Assembly (NCBI GenBank): GCA_013415865.1
Contig: CP058896.1
Location: 1,345,957-1,409,956, forward strand
DNA length: 64,000 nucleotides
From: Methanomassiliicoccales archaeon
GTDB taxonomy: Archaea > Thermoplasmatota > Thermoplasmata > Methanomassiliicoccales > UBA472
Direction: 5' to 3'
The number at the start of each line of letters is the position of its first letter. The first letter of the stretch is position 1. Under the pieces are notes generated by a model that was not told the DNA's origin, searched no databases, and saw nothing but the letters and a program-made list of their open reading frames with translations. Shown piece after piece: positions 7,147-16,581 of this stretch. Position numbers and translations under genes: made by a program.

Positions 7147-9015
7147 GTGGGCATGGCATTGAGACGCTGTCGTATGATGTCAGGGGCGTTGTTGACCGTA
7201 GCGGTGGTCTTTCTGATAATGGTCGCCCCAATCACGGTCCATATGCCCTTCTCAGGACATTCGTTCAAGGGGGGACAGGCGACCGACGACGATGGATTGT
7301 CTTTTATCGCTGACGACACCGAGGACGGACCAAGCTCATCGGACACTGTGGACGTAAATATTCCACCTCCCCGGTCAAACAGTCTCACGGGTCTGACCAT
7401 GACGATAGATTTCAGCTATATCGATCGAAACGGCCTTTGCACGATCCCATGCGCCGGTGCCCTTGTTATGCTGACCATGATCGGCATAGAAGGGAAGGAG
7501 GATGTGGCCATCTCCTATACAGACTATGAGGGAAGGGCGGTCTTCCACGGCCTTACAAATGGGACATATGTGGCCAACATCTTTACAAAGGACGAAGGGT
7601 ACGTCCAGGTGGTGGGCCCCGAGGGCCAATTATATTCCTGGTCGACCGAGCCCGTCCGTGCAAGCTCTGATGTCATCGTCACATTATCAATAGATGACGA
7701 TTCCAGAGCGGCCTGGTCGTCTTTTACCTCGGTCCGATCAGGTGCGGCCTGGCTTAAGGACAATGTAGACTGGGAGAGAAAGATGGTGACAATTGTATGG
7801 CCTACGGAGGGATTGGCCCATTGTCATGGCGATGAGATCCACTTGCCAGGACCGATGGACTTCTCATCAGATGCCTGGGTCCCAAAGGTCGTGCTCCATG
7901 AGTATGGTCATGCGGTACATTATGCTCTAAGGGGTGACAGCTTCCCCGATTATGAAGGTCCAGAAAAACATTACATCGACAGCGAGACCAATGCAAGGTT
8001 CGCCTTTCTCGAGGGATGGGCCGAGTTCTTCTCGGCCGCGGCGATGGGAGACCCGACATTCGGTGGGTCCTGCATCGAAATGACCATGTTCGCCGACAGC
8101 CTTAGCTCAAATGGTGATTATGGCGATTGGGATGGGAACGAGGTCGAGGGGGCGGTAGCGAACGTCCTATGGGATATTTTTGACGGCATCTCGGAGGACG
8201 ACCACCCTCTCTATCTTCCGTCGGCAAAGGGAGATCAAGTGGACCGTCGATTGCAGGACCTATGGGAAATAATGGTCTCTGAAAGACCAGAGGAGATGAT
8301 GGATATCTGGAGGGCATGGGATAATAAGACATCCTCTTTGGTGGATATCTTCAGGTATGCCAGGTTCGACGTGGACCTTGTAAGGCCGTCGAACCCGACC
8401 GGTTTCGTCTCAAGCCATAAGGTAATGGCCTCATCAAAGGACTCAACGATCAGCATCGCGCTGATTGGTGCAGAGGACGACAGCTCGATGCCCATATGGT
8501 ATTCCATCATCTGGGATGACCGCCCTGATACTGAGCCTGACGACATCGTCGACATATGTTCGGACAGTTTGACCAGCCCGTCCTTGCCTCCAGGTATCTG
8601 GTACCTCCATGTCAGGTCGATAGACTATTCTGGGAACGTGGCCAATGGCACCTTGCACCTTGGACCTTTTCTTATCGAAGAAGGGGCCACTGATATATCG
8701 GACAGCGATGGCCATAGCGGTCTCAACGGCACGCTTCTGATGGACATCCTTATTTTGATCGGGACCATCATGATGGCGGTCATCCTAATCATCATCGTGA
8801 TGAAGATGGTAAGAAGACCCCAGGAGGGCGATGTAGGCATGACCGATTGCCAAAGATCCAGCATCAATATCCATCCCTATACGCATCGTTACGGACCTCG
8901 TGATATCTATTCCATTGACCATCAGATCGGATGCGATGAGAACTTCTGTCCCTATTGTGGGAAAAAGGACCTTCATGGTCTGTTCTGCGCGTACTGTGGA
9001 AAAAGGCTGCGATGA
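7147..9015 (+). CDS. Membrane-anchored zinc metallopeptidase with C-terminal zinc ribbon
   Basis: A 622-residue protein with an N-terminal signal/anchor (hydrophobic about residues 12-32), an extracellular beta-rich region (carboxypeptidase-regulatory-like, near CAGALVMLTM and GRAVFHGLTNGTY), a gluzincin active site HEYGH (residues 251-255) followed by EGWAEFF (from 289, third zinc ligand Glu), a second beta domain (fibronectin-like, around PSNPTGFVSS), a C-terminal membrane span (about 540-562) and a cytoplasmic tail ending in a double CxxC zinc ribbon (CPYCGKKDLHGLFCAYCGK). It is probably an outward-facing protease tethered at both ends. A second Met at residue 3 is an alternative start. 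The substrate is unknown. Confidence 0.72.
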   Translation: MGMALRRCRMMSGALLTVAVVFLIMVAPITVHMPFSGHSFKGGQATDDDGLSFIADDTEDGPSSSDTVDVNIPPPRSNSLTGLTMTIDFSYIDRNGLCTIPCAGALVMLTMIGIEGKEDVAISYTDYEGRAVFHGLTNGTYVANIFTKDEGYVQVVGPEGQLYSWSTEPVRASSDVIVTLSIDDDSRAAWSSFTSVRSGAAWLKDNVDWERKMVTIVWPTEGLAHCHGDEIHLPGPMDFSSDAWVPKVVLHEYGHAVHYALRGDSFPDYEGPEKHYIDSETNARFAFLEGWAEFFSAAAMGDPTFGGSCIEMTMFADSLSSNGDYGDWDGNEVEGAVANVLWDIFDGISEDDHPLYLPSAKGDQVDRRLQDLWEIMVSERPEEMMDIWRAWDNKTSSLVDIFRYARFDVDLVRPSNPTGFVSSHKVMASSKDSTISIALIGAEDDSSMPIWYSIIWDDRPDTEPDDIVDICSDSLTSPSLPPGIWYLHVRSIDYSGNVANGTLHLGPFLIEEGATDISDSDGHSGLNGTLLMDILILIGTIMMAVILIIIVMKMVRRPQEGDVGMTDCQRSSINIHPYTHRYGPRDIYSIDHQIGCDENFCPYCGKKDLHGLFCAYCGKRLR

Positions 9016-9069
9016 TCTGTCCTGGCTCGACCTGACAACTTATTATTGATAAAAAGTGTTCCTGGGCAC

Positions 9070-9522
9070 ATGCGCAGAAAGGATAGGGAAGTGACCGACA
9101 GGGCGGTCATCGACGATGTGATATCCAGTGCAAGGGTCTGCAGGATCGGGCTTGTGGATGGAGAAGAGGCATACATCGTCCCTATGAACTTTGGTTATGG
9201 GGAGGGGTGCCTTTGGTTCCATTCCGCCTTGGAGGGAAGGAAGGTCGAACTCATCAAGAGAAATGGGAAGGCCACCTTCGAGATCGACATCGACCATGGG
9301 CTGGTCATGGACAAGGTCGCGGACAAATGTACCAATCATTATGTCTGCGTCATGGGAAAAGGCCCCATCACCATAGTCGAAGGAGAAGAAAAGATGAAGG
9401 GCATACGCTACCTGATGGCCCATTACACATCAGACAACTACAAGATGACGGACAGGTGCGCGCCCAAGGCCCACATCTTTAAGCTCATCATTGAGTCTAT
9501 GACGTGCAAGAGGAATCCTTGA
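9070..9522 (+). CDS. Pyridoxamine 5'-phosphate oxidase-fold flavin-binding protein
   Basis: About 150 aa, split-barrel flavin-reductase fold of the 5-nitroimidazole-reductase/PNPOx-like kind (MRRKDREVTDRAVIDDVISSARVC..., YIVPMNFGYGEGCLWFHSA, GRKVELIKRNGKATFEID). Members bind FMN, F420 or heme; which one applies here cannot be read from sequence. The frame extends to an ATG at 9046, but the ATG at 9070 is preferred because the family begins with RRKDREV and an AT-rich box (TTATTATTGATAAAA) lies about 25 nt upstream. It converges with the ferredoxin-like gene with no gap. Confidence 0.75.
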   Translation: MRRKDREVTDRAVIDDVISSARVCRIGLVDGEEAYIVPMNFGYGEGCLWFHSALEGRKVELIKRNGKATFEIDIDHGLVMDKVADKCTNHYVCVMGKGPITIVEGEEKMKGIRYLMAHYTSDNYKMTDRCAPKAHIFKLIIESMTCKRNP

Positions 9523-10233
9523 TCAATGATCCATGTTGACCGTCTTTCCTCCCTCGGTCATGACCATGTATGTACGAAGTGGTATCTCCTTTGCTGCGAG
9601 CTCCATTGCCTTTTTAACCAATTTCTTCGAGACACGGCAGCACGGCACCTCCATGTGGAGCAGCGTGACGTCCTTTATGTCATTGGCCTTGAGGATGGCC
9701 GCCAGTTTGTCGACGAACTCGTCATTGTCATCAAGCTTCGGGCATCCGATAAGGACTACTCGGTCCCTGATGAAGTCGCGTTGGATATTCCCACATGCGA
9801 AGGCGGTGCAGTCGGCCGCGATCAGCAACCTCGCCCCCTTAAGGTAGGGAGCGTTTATCGGAACAAGGCGCATCTGGATGGGCCAAGTGCTCAGCTGCGA
9901 GGCATTTTCTCCTGGTGAGGAAGGAGGGATGGACCTGAACTTTCTCGGCCCAGACCCTGGACATGCCTGTATCGGGATGTCGTCGCAGCTCTTCTTCGCC
10001 AAGTGTTCCTTCACGGCCTCCTCATCGAACCCGTCGGCATCCCTTTCGACTATCTCAAGGGCGTTTGTCGGACATTCACCAATGCATGCGCCTAGACCAT
10101 CGCAGAACCTGTCGTTGATGACCTTCGCCTTACCGTCGACGATCTCTATCGCCCCCTCAGCGCATGCCGTCACGCAGTTGCCGCAGCCATTGCAGAGCGA
10201 CTCATCGATCTGAACTATCTTCCTCTTCACCAT
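9523..10233 (-). CDS. Ferredoxin-domain protein with C-terminal 4Fe-4S-associated domain
   Basis: About 236 aa. The N-terminus carries two [4Fe-4S] motifs (CNGCGNCVTACAEGAI and a modified second cluster CDGLGACIGECP), followed by a linker and a C-terminal region with the conserved ADCTAFACGNIQRDF and EVPCCRV segments seen in archaeal and bacterial ferredoxin-like proteins of unknown role. The start at 10233 (MVKRKIV) is preferred over the upstream ATG at 10275: an AT-rich TATA-like box at about 10256-10265 lies 25 nt upstream, so the mRNA would be leaderless. It is divergent from the glycosyltransferase gene. Confidence 0.75.
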   Translation of the reverse strand: MVKRKIVQIDESLCNGCGNCVTACAEGAIEIVDGKAKVINDRFCDGLGACIGECPTNALEIVERDADGFDEEAVKEHLAKKSCDDIPIQACPGSGPRKFRSIPPSSPGENASQLSTWPIQMRLVPINAPYLKGARLLIAADCTAFACGNIQRDFIRDRVVLIGCPKLDDNDEFVDKLAAILKANDIKDVTLLHMEVPCCRVSKKLVKKAMELAAKEIPLRTYMVMTEGGKTVNMDH

Positions 10234-10328
10234 GGTCCTTTCCACGAATCTGCCGATATTAAATACTTTTAACATTTTCGACAGATAGATATGTCAATAT
10301 CTTCATCAGCGCCTGACCAGGTGTCCCC

Positions 10329-11420
10329 ATGGGAGAGAGCCTCAGGATCGTCCAGGTGAACCCTTTCTATTATCCGTTCCGAGGTGGGATAGAGCATCGG
10401 ATACATAACATCAGTAAAAGGCTTGCAACGAAGCACGAGGTTCACGTGCTCACGGCACAGCTCCCAGATACGACACCGAGGGAGATCATTGATGGTTATG
10501 AGGTCGTCAGGCTCCCTTCGAGATTCTATGGGAATTACAATCCTCCTTATGTGTCCACGCCTGGCCTGATGGAGGCATTGGAGGAGCTCAGACCAGATAT
10601 CGTTGATCTTCATTACAGGTGGGCGCCCAGCTATACCAGGCTGGCGAGGAAGTATCAAGGGAGGAAGGTGTTCACATTCCATAACACCTTCGGCGAGGGG
10701 GCCGGGCTGACCAGGCTCCCTTCCCTGGTCAACGATCATTTATGGCTAAAGCATCTGGGCAAATTCGAGAAGGTGGTCTGCATCAGCGAATTCATCAGGA
10801 ACGACCTTATCAGAAGGGGGCTCTGCCAGGAAAGATTGATCACAATACCAAATGGCGTGGACCTGCCAGACGGTGATATTAAAATTGAAGAGAAGGACTT
10901 CATCTTATTCGTCGGCAGGCTTGTTGGGACCAAGGGCCTTCCATACCTGGTCAGGGCGATGAAGCACATTGATTCGAGATTGGTCATCGTCGGGGGAGGG
11001 CCAGAGGAGAAAAGATTAAAAGCGCTGATCTCAAGGACCGGGCTGGGATCGAAGATCGAGATGACAGGAAAGGTCTCAGAAGATCGTAAGAAAGAGCTGC
11101 TGGCTTCCTGTAAGCTTTTTGTCATGCCCTCCCTTTTTGAATCTTACGGGATAGCCGTGGCAGAGGCAATGTCCTATGGTAAGGCGATAGTCGCCACGGA
11201 CGTTGGCGGCCTACCGGAAGTGGTAGGCCAGGGAGGGCTCTTGTGCCGACCGAGAGATGCAACGGACCTGGCAGATAAGGTAAATCAGCTTTTGTCGGAC
11301 GAAAGGGAGAGGATGATTAAAGGAATGGATGCGCGAGAGCATGTTAATAAATTTTCTTGGGACTTTATTGCCAATAAATATGAAGGATTGATAAATCAAA
11401 TGGAACACTTGATATATTGA
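10329..11420 (+). CDS. GT4-family glycosyltransferase
   Basis: A 363-residue GT-B fold retaining glycosyltransferase. The N-domain starts IVQVNPFYYPFRGGIEHR, the classic Pro-Gly-Gly-Glx acceptor loop; the C-domain has FVGRLVGTKGLPYLV, VIVGGGPEEKRL and the nucleotide-sugar EX7E motif in PSLFESYGIAVAEAMSYG. It probably transfers a hexose to a lipid, polysaccharide or glycoprotein acceptor at the membrane. It is the last gene of normal base composition before the low-GC CRISPR island; its final codons already drift toward A+T. Donor and acceptor cannot be assigned. Confidence 0.85.
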   Translation: MGESLRIVQVNPFYYPFRGGIEHRIHNISKRLATKHEVHVLTAQLPDTTPREIIDGYEVVRLPSRFYGNYNPPYVSTPGLMEALEELRPDIVDLHYRWAPSYTRLARKYQGRKVFTFHNTFGEGAGLTRLPSLVNDHLWLKHLGKFEKVVCISEFIRNDLIRRGLCQERLITIPNGVDLPDGDIKIEEKDFILFVGRLVGTKGLPYLVRAMKHIDSRLVIVGGGPEEKRLKALISRTGLGSKIEMTGKVSEDRKKELLASCKLFVMPSLFESYGIAVAEAMSYGKAIVATDVGGLPEVVGQGGLLCRPRDATDLADKVNQLLSDERERMIKGMDAREHVNKFSWDFIANKYEGLINQMEHLIY

Positions 11421-11804
11421 TGCCGAACCTAATTAAAGTAGATTCAAATGGGCAAAATTTTTTATAAAGATTTAATGGATTTTGATATAATGGATAAAAT
11501 AGAAATAATAAAATATAGTATTCATGTTTAAGGTCAAACATGATATTTTATATTTAAATTTATTAATAAAACAAACAATTAGTTAAATCTCATATAAATT
11601 TAATTCATATTAGCATCAAAATCTGCAATATATATAAAAAATATATAATATTATATTATTAATATATATAAAATATGTAAAATTGAACATAAAATAGTAA
11701 AATATTTTAAATGTTACAATCAAATGATATTTTGCTATAAATATGGTTTTACTGTATTAGGAAATTATTAAATCAATCGCATTTTATTCTAATATCAATT
11801 TTCC
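11421..11804. other. 384-bp extremely A+T-rich intergenic region upstream of cas3
   Basis: No gene is visible. The stretch is almost entirely A and T, with many short runs such as TATATAAAAAATATATAATAT (near 11630-11655). It separates the glycosyltransferase gene from cas3 and must contain the cas operon promoter; several TATA-like boxes are possible, so none is singled out. Composition changes sharply at its left end and marks the border of the low-GC island. No direct repeat of the tRNA-Pro 3' end was found here. Confidence 0.8.
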
Positions 11805-14471
11805 ATGAGAAATGAATATTTATTATGGGCAAAGGCGGAGAAAAATAATCCTAACAATTACCATCCTCTTCTTTATCATTTAATAGATTCCTCATCTGTA
11901 GCCTTTGAAATGTGGGAGAGGTGTATATGCAGGTCCACTCGAACTAAAATTTCAAAATTTTTAAATCTAAATGAAAATGAAGCGAGGGCATGGGTAGCTT
12001 TTCTAACAGGTTGCCATGATATAGGTAAAGCAACGCCAGCATTTCAAAAAAAAATTGAAACACTAAAAAGGGAATTAGAAGACAATGGTTTAATTTTTTT
12101 TAATGGAAATCGTCATCATAGCTTACTATCACAGCATATTGTTCAATCACATTTTTCAGGAATAATCGAAAATAATCTTTTAGATATATTTTCAGCTGCG
12201 ATAGGAGCTCACCACGGCATTTATCTTTCGATCGGAGACCTTCAATATATTGATTATAATGATTTAGGAGACAATTCCTGGAGAGAGATAAGATCTTCAT
12301 TTTTGCAAAATCTCTCTGATTTATATTTAGGTGATTGCATCTCGAAACCACATATTCTTGAGCAAGATTTCACAAACCCCTTTTTGATTATTATCAGCGG
12401 TATAATTTCGGTAGCTGATTGGATAGCATCATCTGAAGAATTCTTTCCATACAAACAAGAAATACTATCTCCGAAAGATTATGCTGAAAAATCCAAAATC
12501 CAAGCCAAGAATGCCTTGACTGCACTAAATTGGCCTGAAATCCAAGAATTTCATGTACCAAATACTTTTCGTGAGTTGTTCCCTAAAATTGAGACGCCTT
12601 TCCCTTTGCAGGTCGAGGTGGAAAACATATCAAATATGCTGAGTAGACCAGGCATGGTTATTATCGAAGCCCCGATGGGGGAGGGAAAGACTGAAGCAGC
12701 ATTATATTTAATGGAGAACTGGAATTACAGAACAGGAAATTCTGGTCTATATCTTGCTTTACCAACGATGGCCACTGCAAATCAAATGTTCCAAAGACTC
12801 CAAGATTATTTTTTAAGTATACCGATCACCATAAAACGAAATATTGCATTGGTCCACGGTCACGCCGTCATATCAAATCGCCACCTAACCCTATCAGTGA
12901 CAAATATTCTCGATGAAATTGAAGATTCTCTTTCCATATCAGAGTGGTTTACATATCGGAAGCGGGGTTTATTATCTCCATTTGGAGCAGGTACTATTGA
13001 TCAGACATTTTTAGGTGTGATGCCAACCAAGCACTTTTTTGTTCGATTATTTGGGATGGCTGGAAAGACCGTAATTTTTGATGAGGTCCACGCCTACGAT
13101 GTTTACATGTCTCAAATTTTGGAAAGGGAGTTGGAATGGTTATCCGCTTTAGGATCAAATGTAATAATTTTATCCGCGACTCTCCCTAAGGAACGTTTAA
13201 GCAATCTTATAGCTGCGTATGGGGGTGAAACACACGACTTTTTATATGAAAAATATCCCAGATTAACTATAGTATTGGAAAGTCACACGCAGATGCATCA
13301 TTTCCCTTCTGCTTCTGAGTTAGGAATTAGAAATACATTAAACATCAGTCTTCAATGGTTACCAGATGATATAGAGAAAATAGTTGAAAAAGCTCTACAG
13401 CAAATATCATCCGGTGGATTCATAGCGGTATTATGCAACACTGTGAAGTATGCCCAATCAGTTTATCAGGCCTTTAAATTAGTGATTGAGAAAGATATTG
13501 AAATTTACTTGTTGCATTCGCGTTTTCCTTATGAAGATCGTGCCAACCGTGAAAAAATCTGTTTATCTTTGTATGGTAAAAATGAGAGAGATGCTAATCG
13601 AAAATGTATATTAGTCACTACTCAAATCGTTGAACAAAGCCTTGACTTAGATTTCGATGTGATAATTACACAGCTGGCACCAATTGATTTATTATTACAA
13701 AGATTTGGGAGATTGCATCGCCATGAAAGAAAAAACCGTCCTAAAATCCTTAGAGAGCCGAGAGCATTCATCATCAAACCGCTCGTTAATTACAAAGGGA
13801 AAATTGATTTTGGGGACACTTCGAAAATATATTCTAATTATGTACTCATGCGTACCATGGCCGTGCTCAATAGCCTATCTAAAATAATTATTCCAAACGA
13901 TATTGACAATCTTGTAGAGGCTGTGTACGGTAAAATAGCACCAAAAATGCCTTTGGAATGGTGTGAAGATTTTGAAGTTGCCGAGAAGGAATATTTAAAG
14001 GTAAGGGAAGAGTATAAAGCATTGGCCGAGAAAAATATTATTTTTCCTCCAGACTATCGCGATTTAATATCATTCCCATTGGAATATTTAGAGGAGGACA
14101 ACCAAAATATACATCAATCCCTACAGGCTTTGACAAGAATTAGTTCACCATCAATCAACTTAATTTGTCTGTTTAAAATCGGAACTAATGTGTACGTAGA
14201 TCGTTTCGGTGAAATTTTAGCAGATATTAATGACACCAGCGACAACAATGTCGCTCGATTGCTGTTGCGAGCCGTTTCAATAAATAATCCATATGTGATA
14301 TGCCATTTTAACAAGAATGTAGAAACTCCTGATTCATGGAAAAAAAATGTAATTTTAAAAAATCATAAGCCCCTCATTTTTTCTGAAAACGAAATGAAAG
14401 GCAGATTTACTTATAGGTGCGAAGGCGCGTTCATTATACTCGATGAGGATTTAGGAATACTAATAGAATAG
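11805..14471 (+). CDS. cas3: CRISPR-associated helicase-nuclease Cas3 (type I-E)
   Basis: An 888-residue HD-helicase fusion that degrades DNA recruited by Cascade. The N-terminal HD nuclease shows His71-Asp72 (GCHDIGKATPAF), His105 and His136-His137. The SF2 helicase has Walker A APMGEGKTEA (about residue 290), the DEVH box in VIFDEVHAYDVY (about 425), and motif VI LLLQRFGRLHRH. Length and order match I-E Cas3. It is the first gene of a plus-strand operon, 11 nt before cas8e, and its sequence is far more A+T-rich than the flanking chromosome. Both catalytic domains appear intact. Confidence 0.95.
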   Translation: MRNEYLLWAKAEKNNPNNYHPLLYHLIDSSSVAFEMWERCICRSTRTKISKFLNLNENEARAWVAFLTGCHDIGKATPAFQKKIETLKRELEDNGLIFFNGNRHHSLLSQHIVQSHFSGIIENNLLDIFSAAIGAHHGIYLSIGDLQYIDYNDLGDNSWREIRSSFLQNLSDLYLGDCISKPHILEQDFTNPFLIIISGIISVADWIASSEEFFPYKQEILSPKDYAEKSKIQAKNALTALNWPEIQEFHVPNTFRELFPKIETPFPLQVEVENISNMLSRPGMVIIEAPMGEGKTEAALYLMENWNYRTGNSGLYLALPTMATANQMFQRLQDYFLSIPITIKRNIALVHGHAVISNRHLTLSVTNILDEIEDSLSISEWFTYRKRGLLSPFGAGTIDQTFLGVMPTKHFFVRLFGMAGKTVIFDEVHAYDVYMSQILERELEWLSALGSNVIILSATLPKERLSNLIAAYGGETHDFLYEKYPRLTIVLESHTQMHHFPSASELGIRNTLNISLQWLPDDIEKIVEKALQQISSGGFIAVLCNTVKYAQSVYQAFKLVIEKDIEIYLLHSRFPYEDRANREKICLSLYGKNERDANRKCILVTTQIVEQSLDLDFDVIITQLAPIDLLLQRFGRLHRHERKNRPKILREPRAFIIKPLVNYKGKIDFGDTSKIYSNYVLMRTMAVLNSLSKIIIPNDIDNLVEAVYGKIAPKMPLEWCEDFEVAEKEYLKVREEYKALAEKNIIFPPDYRDLISFPLEYLEEDNQNIHQSLQALTRISSPSINLICLFKIGTNVYVDRFGEILADINDTSDNNVARLLLRAVSINNPYVICHFNKNVETPDSWKKNVILKNHKPLIFSENEMKGRFTYRCEGAFIILDEDLGILIE

Positions 14472-14482
14472 AAGGAGGACCA

Positions 14483-16039
14483 TTGTTGCAGGCCAGTTAT
14501 AATCTCGTTCATGAAAGTTGGATACCTTGTGAGTTATTAGACGGTAAAATAAAATGTGTTAGTTTAGAAGAAATTTTTAACTTTCATGAACAGATATTCG
14601 ATATAAGGCACCATTCCCCATTGGTCAGAATGGCCGTTTATCGTCTGTTGATTACAATCGTAGAAAGATGTGAGGAACCTAGAGATACATTAATGTTGTC
14701 TAAAATCTGGAAAAACGGTCTTGATATTAAAAAGATTATTGACTATCTTAACACTTGGAAACATCGCTTCGACATCTTCGATGAAGAGCGTCCATTTTAT
14801 CAAGTTCCTCAATTCAGAGTAGGTTCACCTACTACAATACGGAAGTTAATGCATGAGAAGGCAAGCCATAATAACGCAACTTTATTCGATCACAGTTTTG
14901 ATGAAGATATTTTTTCAATAAGTCCCGCCGAGTCTGCCTTATTACTATTAGCAAACCAATCTTATGCGGTAGGAGGGGGAAAAAGCTCTACAGCCGATAA
15001 TTTCAGGGACGCACCTTTGGTTGGAAAGGTACCCTTGGTATTAAAAGGGAAAAATCTTGGAGAAACTATCAGACTGAATTTAATCAATTACGACTCTAAG
15101 CAACCAAAGGTATTATTGACAGGGGCCTCGGGGTTTAGTGATTTTGATCTTCCCGCATGGGAGGCAGATCAACCCTCGGCAGCCAGTACGAAGAGAGAAG
15201 TTAGAGGGTTGCTGGATTATTATACCTGGCAGTCGAGAGCTATACGATTACTGCCGGAATTAGGTAATGGTAATATCTCAGTAAGTAGAATGTATTTTTC
15301 CCAGGGGGTTGAACTAGGTGACTTGTCAAAACAAATTATTAGAGACCCTATGGTACCATATGTTTACAACAAGAAGTCAGGCATAAGGCCGGAAAAATTA
15401 GATATCTCAAAATCCCAATGGCGTTCTCTGCCAGCTTTATTGCACTCTGTGCCCGGTCAAATTATAATGCCGAAGACAATCGATACTGTTAGTCTATTAA
15501 TAAATAGAGGGATATTAAAAAAAGATGCTAGATTAGGTCTTGAAATTCTAGGTCTTTATAACAATGAGGCAAAAATTAATCAATGGTCCCAATCGATTAT
15601 ACCTTTACCTTCGAAATTTATTGTGGATAATTCGCTCTTATCTGAAATGGACCTTGCAATAAAAAATTGTGAGGCTGCAGGCAATATATTGAGGAAAGCA
15701 ATAGACAATTTAACTATTAATAATGGTTCGGATGCTAATCATAAACAAATTAAATCATCGAGGGATAGCTTGAATGTGGAAAGGGTTTATTGGTCTAGAT
15801 TGGAGAGTCAATTCTATGAATTGATGGATCAATTAGCCAGTGAAGAATTGCCAAAGGGAGCCCATCAACGGAATGAGATGCTAAAAAAATGGTTTGTTGA
15901 AACAGTCCATAAAAATGCAAAAGAATGTTTTGAAGAATATTCAAGGAGTTTGGAAGTCAATCCAAAGAATCTCAAGGCTTTGGTGACAACAAGATTGAAG
16001 TTTTATAAAAATTTAAAATTGGAAATAAAAAATATTTGA
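14483..16039 (+). CDS. casA: Cascade large subunit Cas8e (Cse1/CasA)
   Basis: A 518-residue large subunit that recognises the PAM and helps recruit Cas3. It opens with NLVHESWIPCELLDGK (family start "NLxxxPWIPV") and contains FDIRHHSPLVRMAVYRLL, FDIFDEERPFYQVPQF and LLLLANQSYAVGGGKSS, all in the usual Cse1 order. It starts with TTG, supported by the strong ribosome-binding site GGAGG at 14474-14478. It sits between cas3 and cse2, as in other I-E operons. Confidence 0.92.
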   Translation: MLQASYNLVHESWIPCELLDGKIKCVSLEEIFNFHEQIFDIRHHSPLVRMAVYRLLITIVERCEEPRDTLMLSKIWKNGLDIKKIIDYLNTWKHRFDIFDEERPFYQVPQFRVGSPTTIRKLMHEKASHNNATLFDHSFDEDIFSISPAESALLLLANQSYAVGGGKSSTADNFRDAPLVGKVPLVLKGKNLGETIRLNLINYDSKQPKVLLTGASGFSDFDLPAWEADQPSAASTKREVRGLLDYYTWQSRAIRLLPELGNGNISVSRMYFSQGVELGDLSKQIIRDPMVPYVYNKKSGIRPEKLDISKSQWRSLPALLHSVPGQIIMPKTIDTVSLLINRGILKKDARLGLEILGLYNNEAKINQWSQSIIPLPSKFIVDNSLLSEMDLAIKNCEAAGNILRKAIDNLTINNGSDANHKQIKSSRDSLNVERVYWSRLESQFYELMDQLASEELPKGAHQRNEMLKKWFVETVHKNAKECFEEYSRSLEVNPKNLKALVTTRLKFYKNLKLEIKNI

Positions 16040-16050
16040 GGTGAGTCGCT

Positions 16051-16554
16051 TTGGAAAAAAAATTCAAAGATGAAAGGTTGTTGTTTGTAGATTTTTTAAT
16101 ATCATTGAAGGAACAAGAAAAACGTAGCCATTTAGCAACTTTACGGAAAGGTACAAAAGGGAATCCAGAAAATATGCCTCAACTTTATCCAATAATATTA
16201 CCTCAATTGCCACCTGGGATGTCTAAATGGAGAGAGAAAGTATATTTTGAGATAGCAGCGTTATTCAGCATGCATCCAGAAATCTCAGACCACGGAAATT
16301 TGGGAAATACGTTTCGCGAATTACAACAAAAGAAAGAAAGCATGAATATAGAAAAAAGATTTGTAGCAATTTTGCGTGCTCACAAGGATGATTTATATGG
16401 CCGTCTTAGGCAGGCCATATCTTTGGCCAAATCTGAAGATATCGGAATAAATTGGTTACAATTATTGGAGGATCTAGAAAATTGGAATGATCGGGACAGT
16501 TATGTGCAAAAAAATTGGGCAAAATCATTTTGGGGGAATGCCAGTTCTTATTGA
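16051..16554 (+). CDS. casB: Cascade small subunit Cse2 (CasB)
   Basis: A 167-residue helical protein with the Cse2 signature near residue 30 (HLATLRKGTKGNPENMP) and the C-terminal WLQLLEDLENWNDRDSYVQKNWAKSFWG that is typical of CasB. It holds the non-target strand in the R-loop as a dimer. It starts with TTG eleven nt after cas8e, with GAGGTGAG upstream as a ribosome-binding site. Position and length fit; sequence similarity in this family is usually low, so operon context adds much to the call. Confidence 0.9.
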   Translation: MEKKFKDERLLFVDFLISLKEQEKRSHLATLRKGTKGNPENMPQLYPIILPQLPPGMSKWREKVYFEIAALFSMHPEISDHGNLGNTFRELQQKKESMNIEKRFVAILRAHKDDLYGRLRQAISLAKSEDIGINWLQLLEDLENWNDRDSYVQKNWAKSFWGNASSY

Positions 16555-16581
16555 TGATTTGAAATTGAGGAGAATGATGCG

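Noticed and set aside
11421-11804. Possible attachment-site copy of the tRNA-Pro 3' end at the left island border.
   Set aside because: I looked for GGGTCTGTCCGG and its complement in this region and did not find it; no integrase gene is present in the window either.
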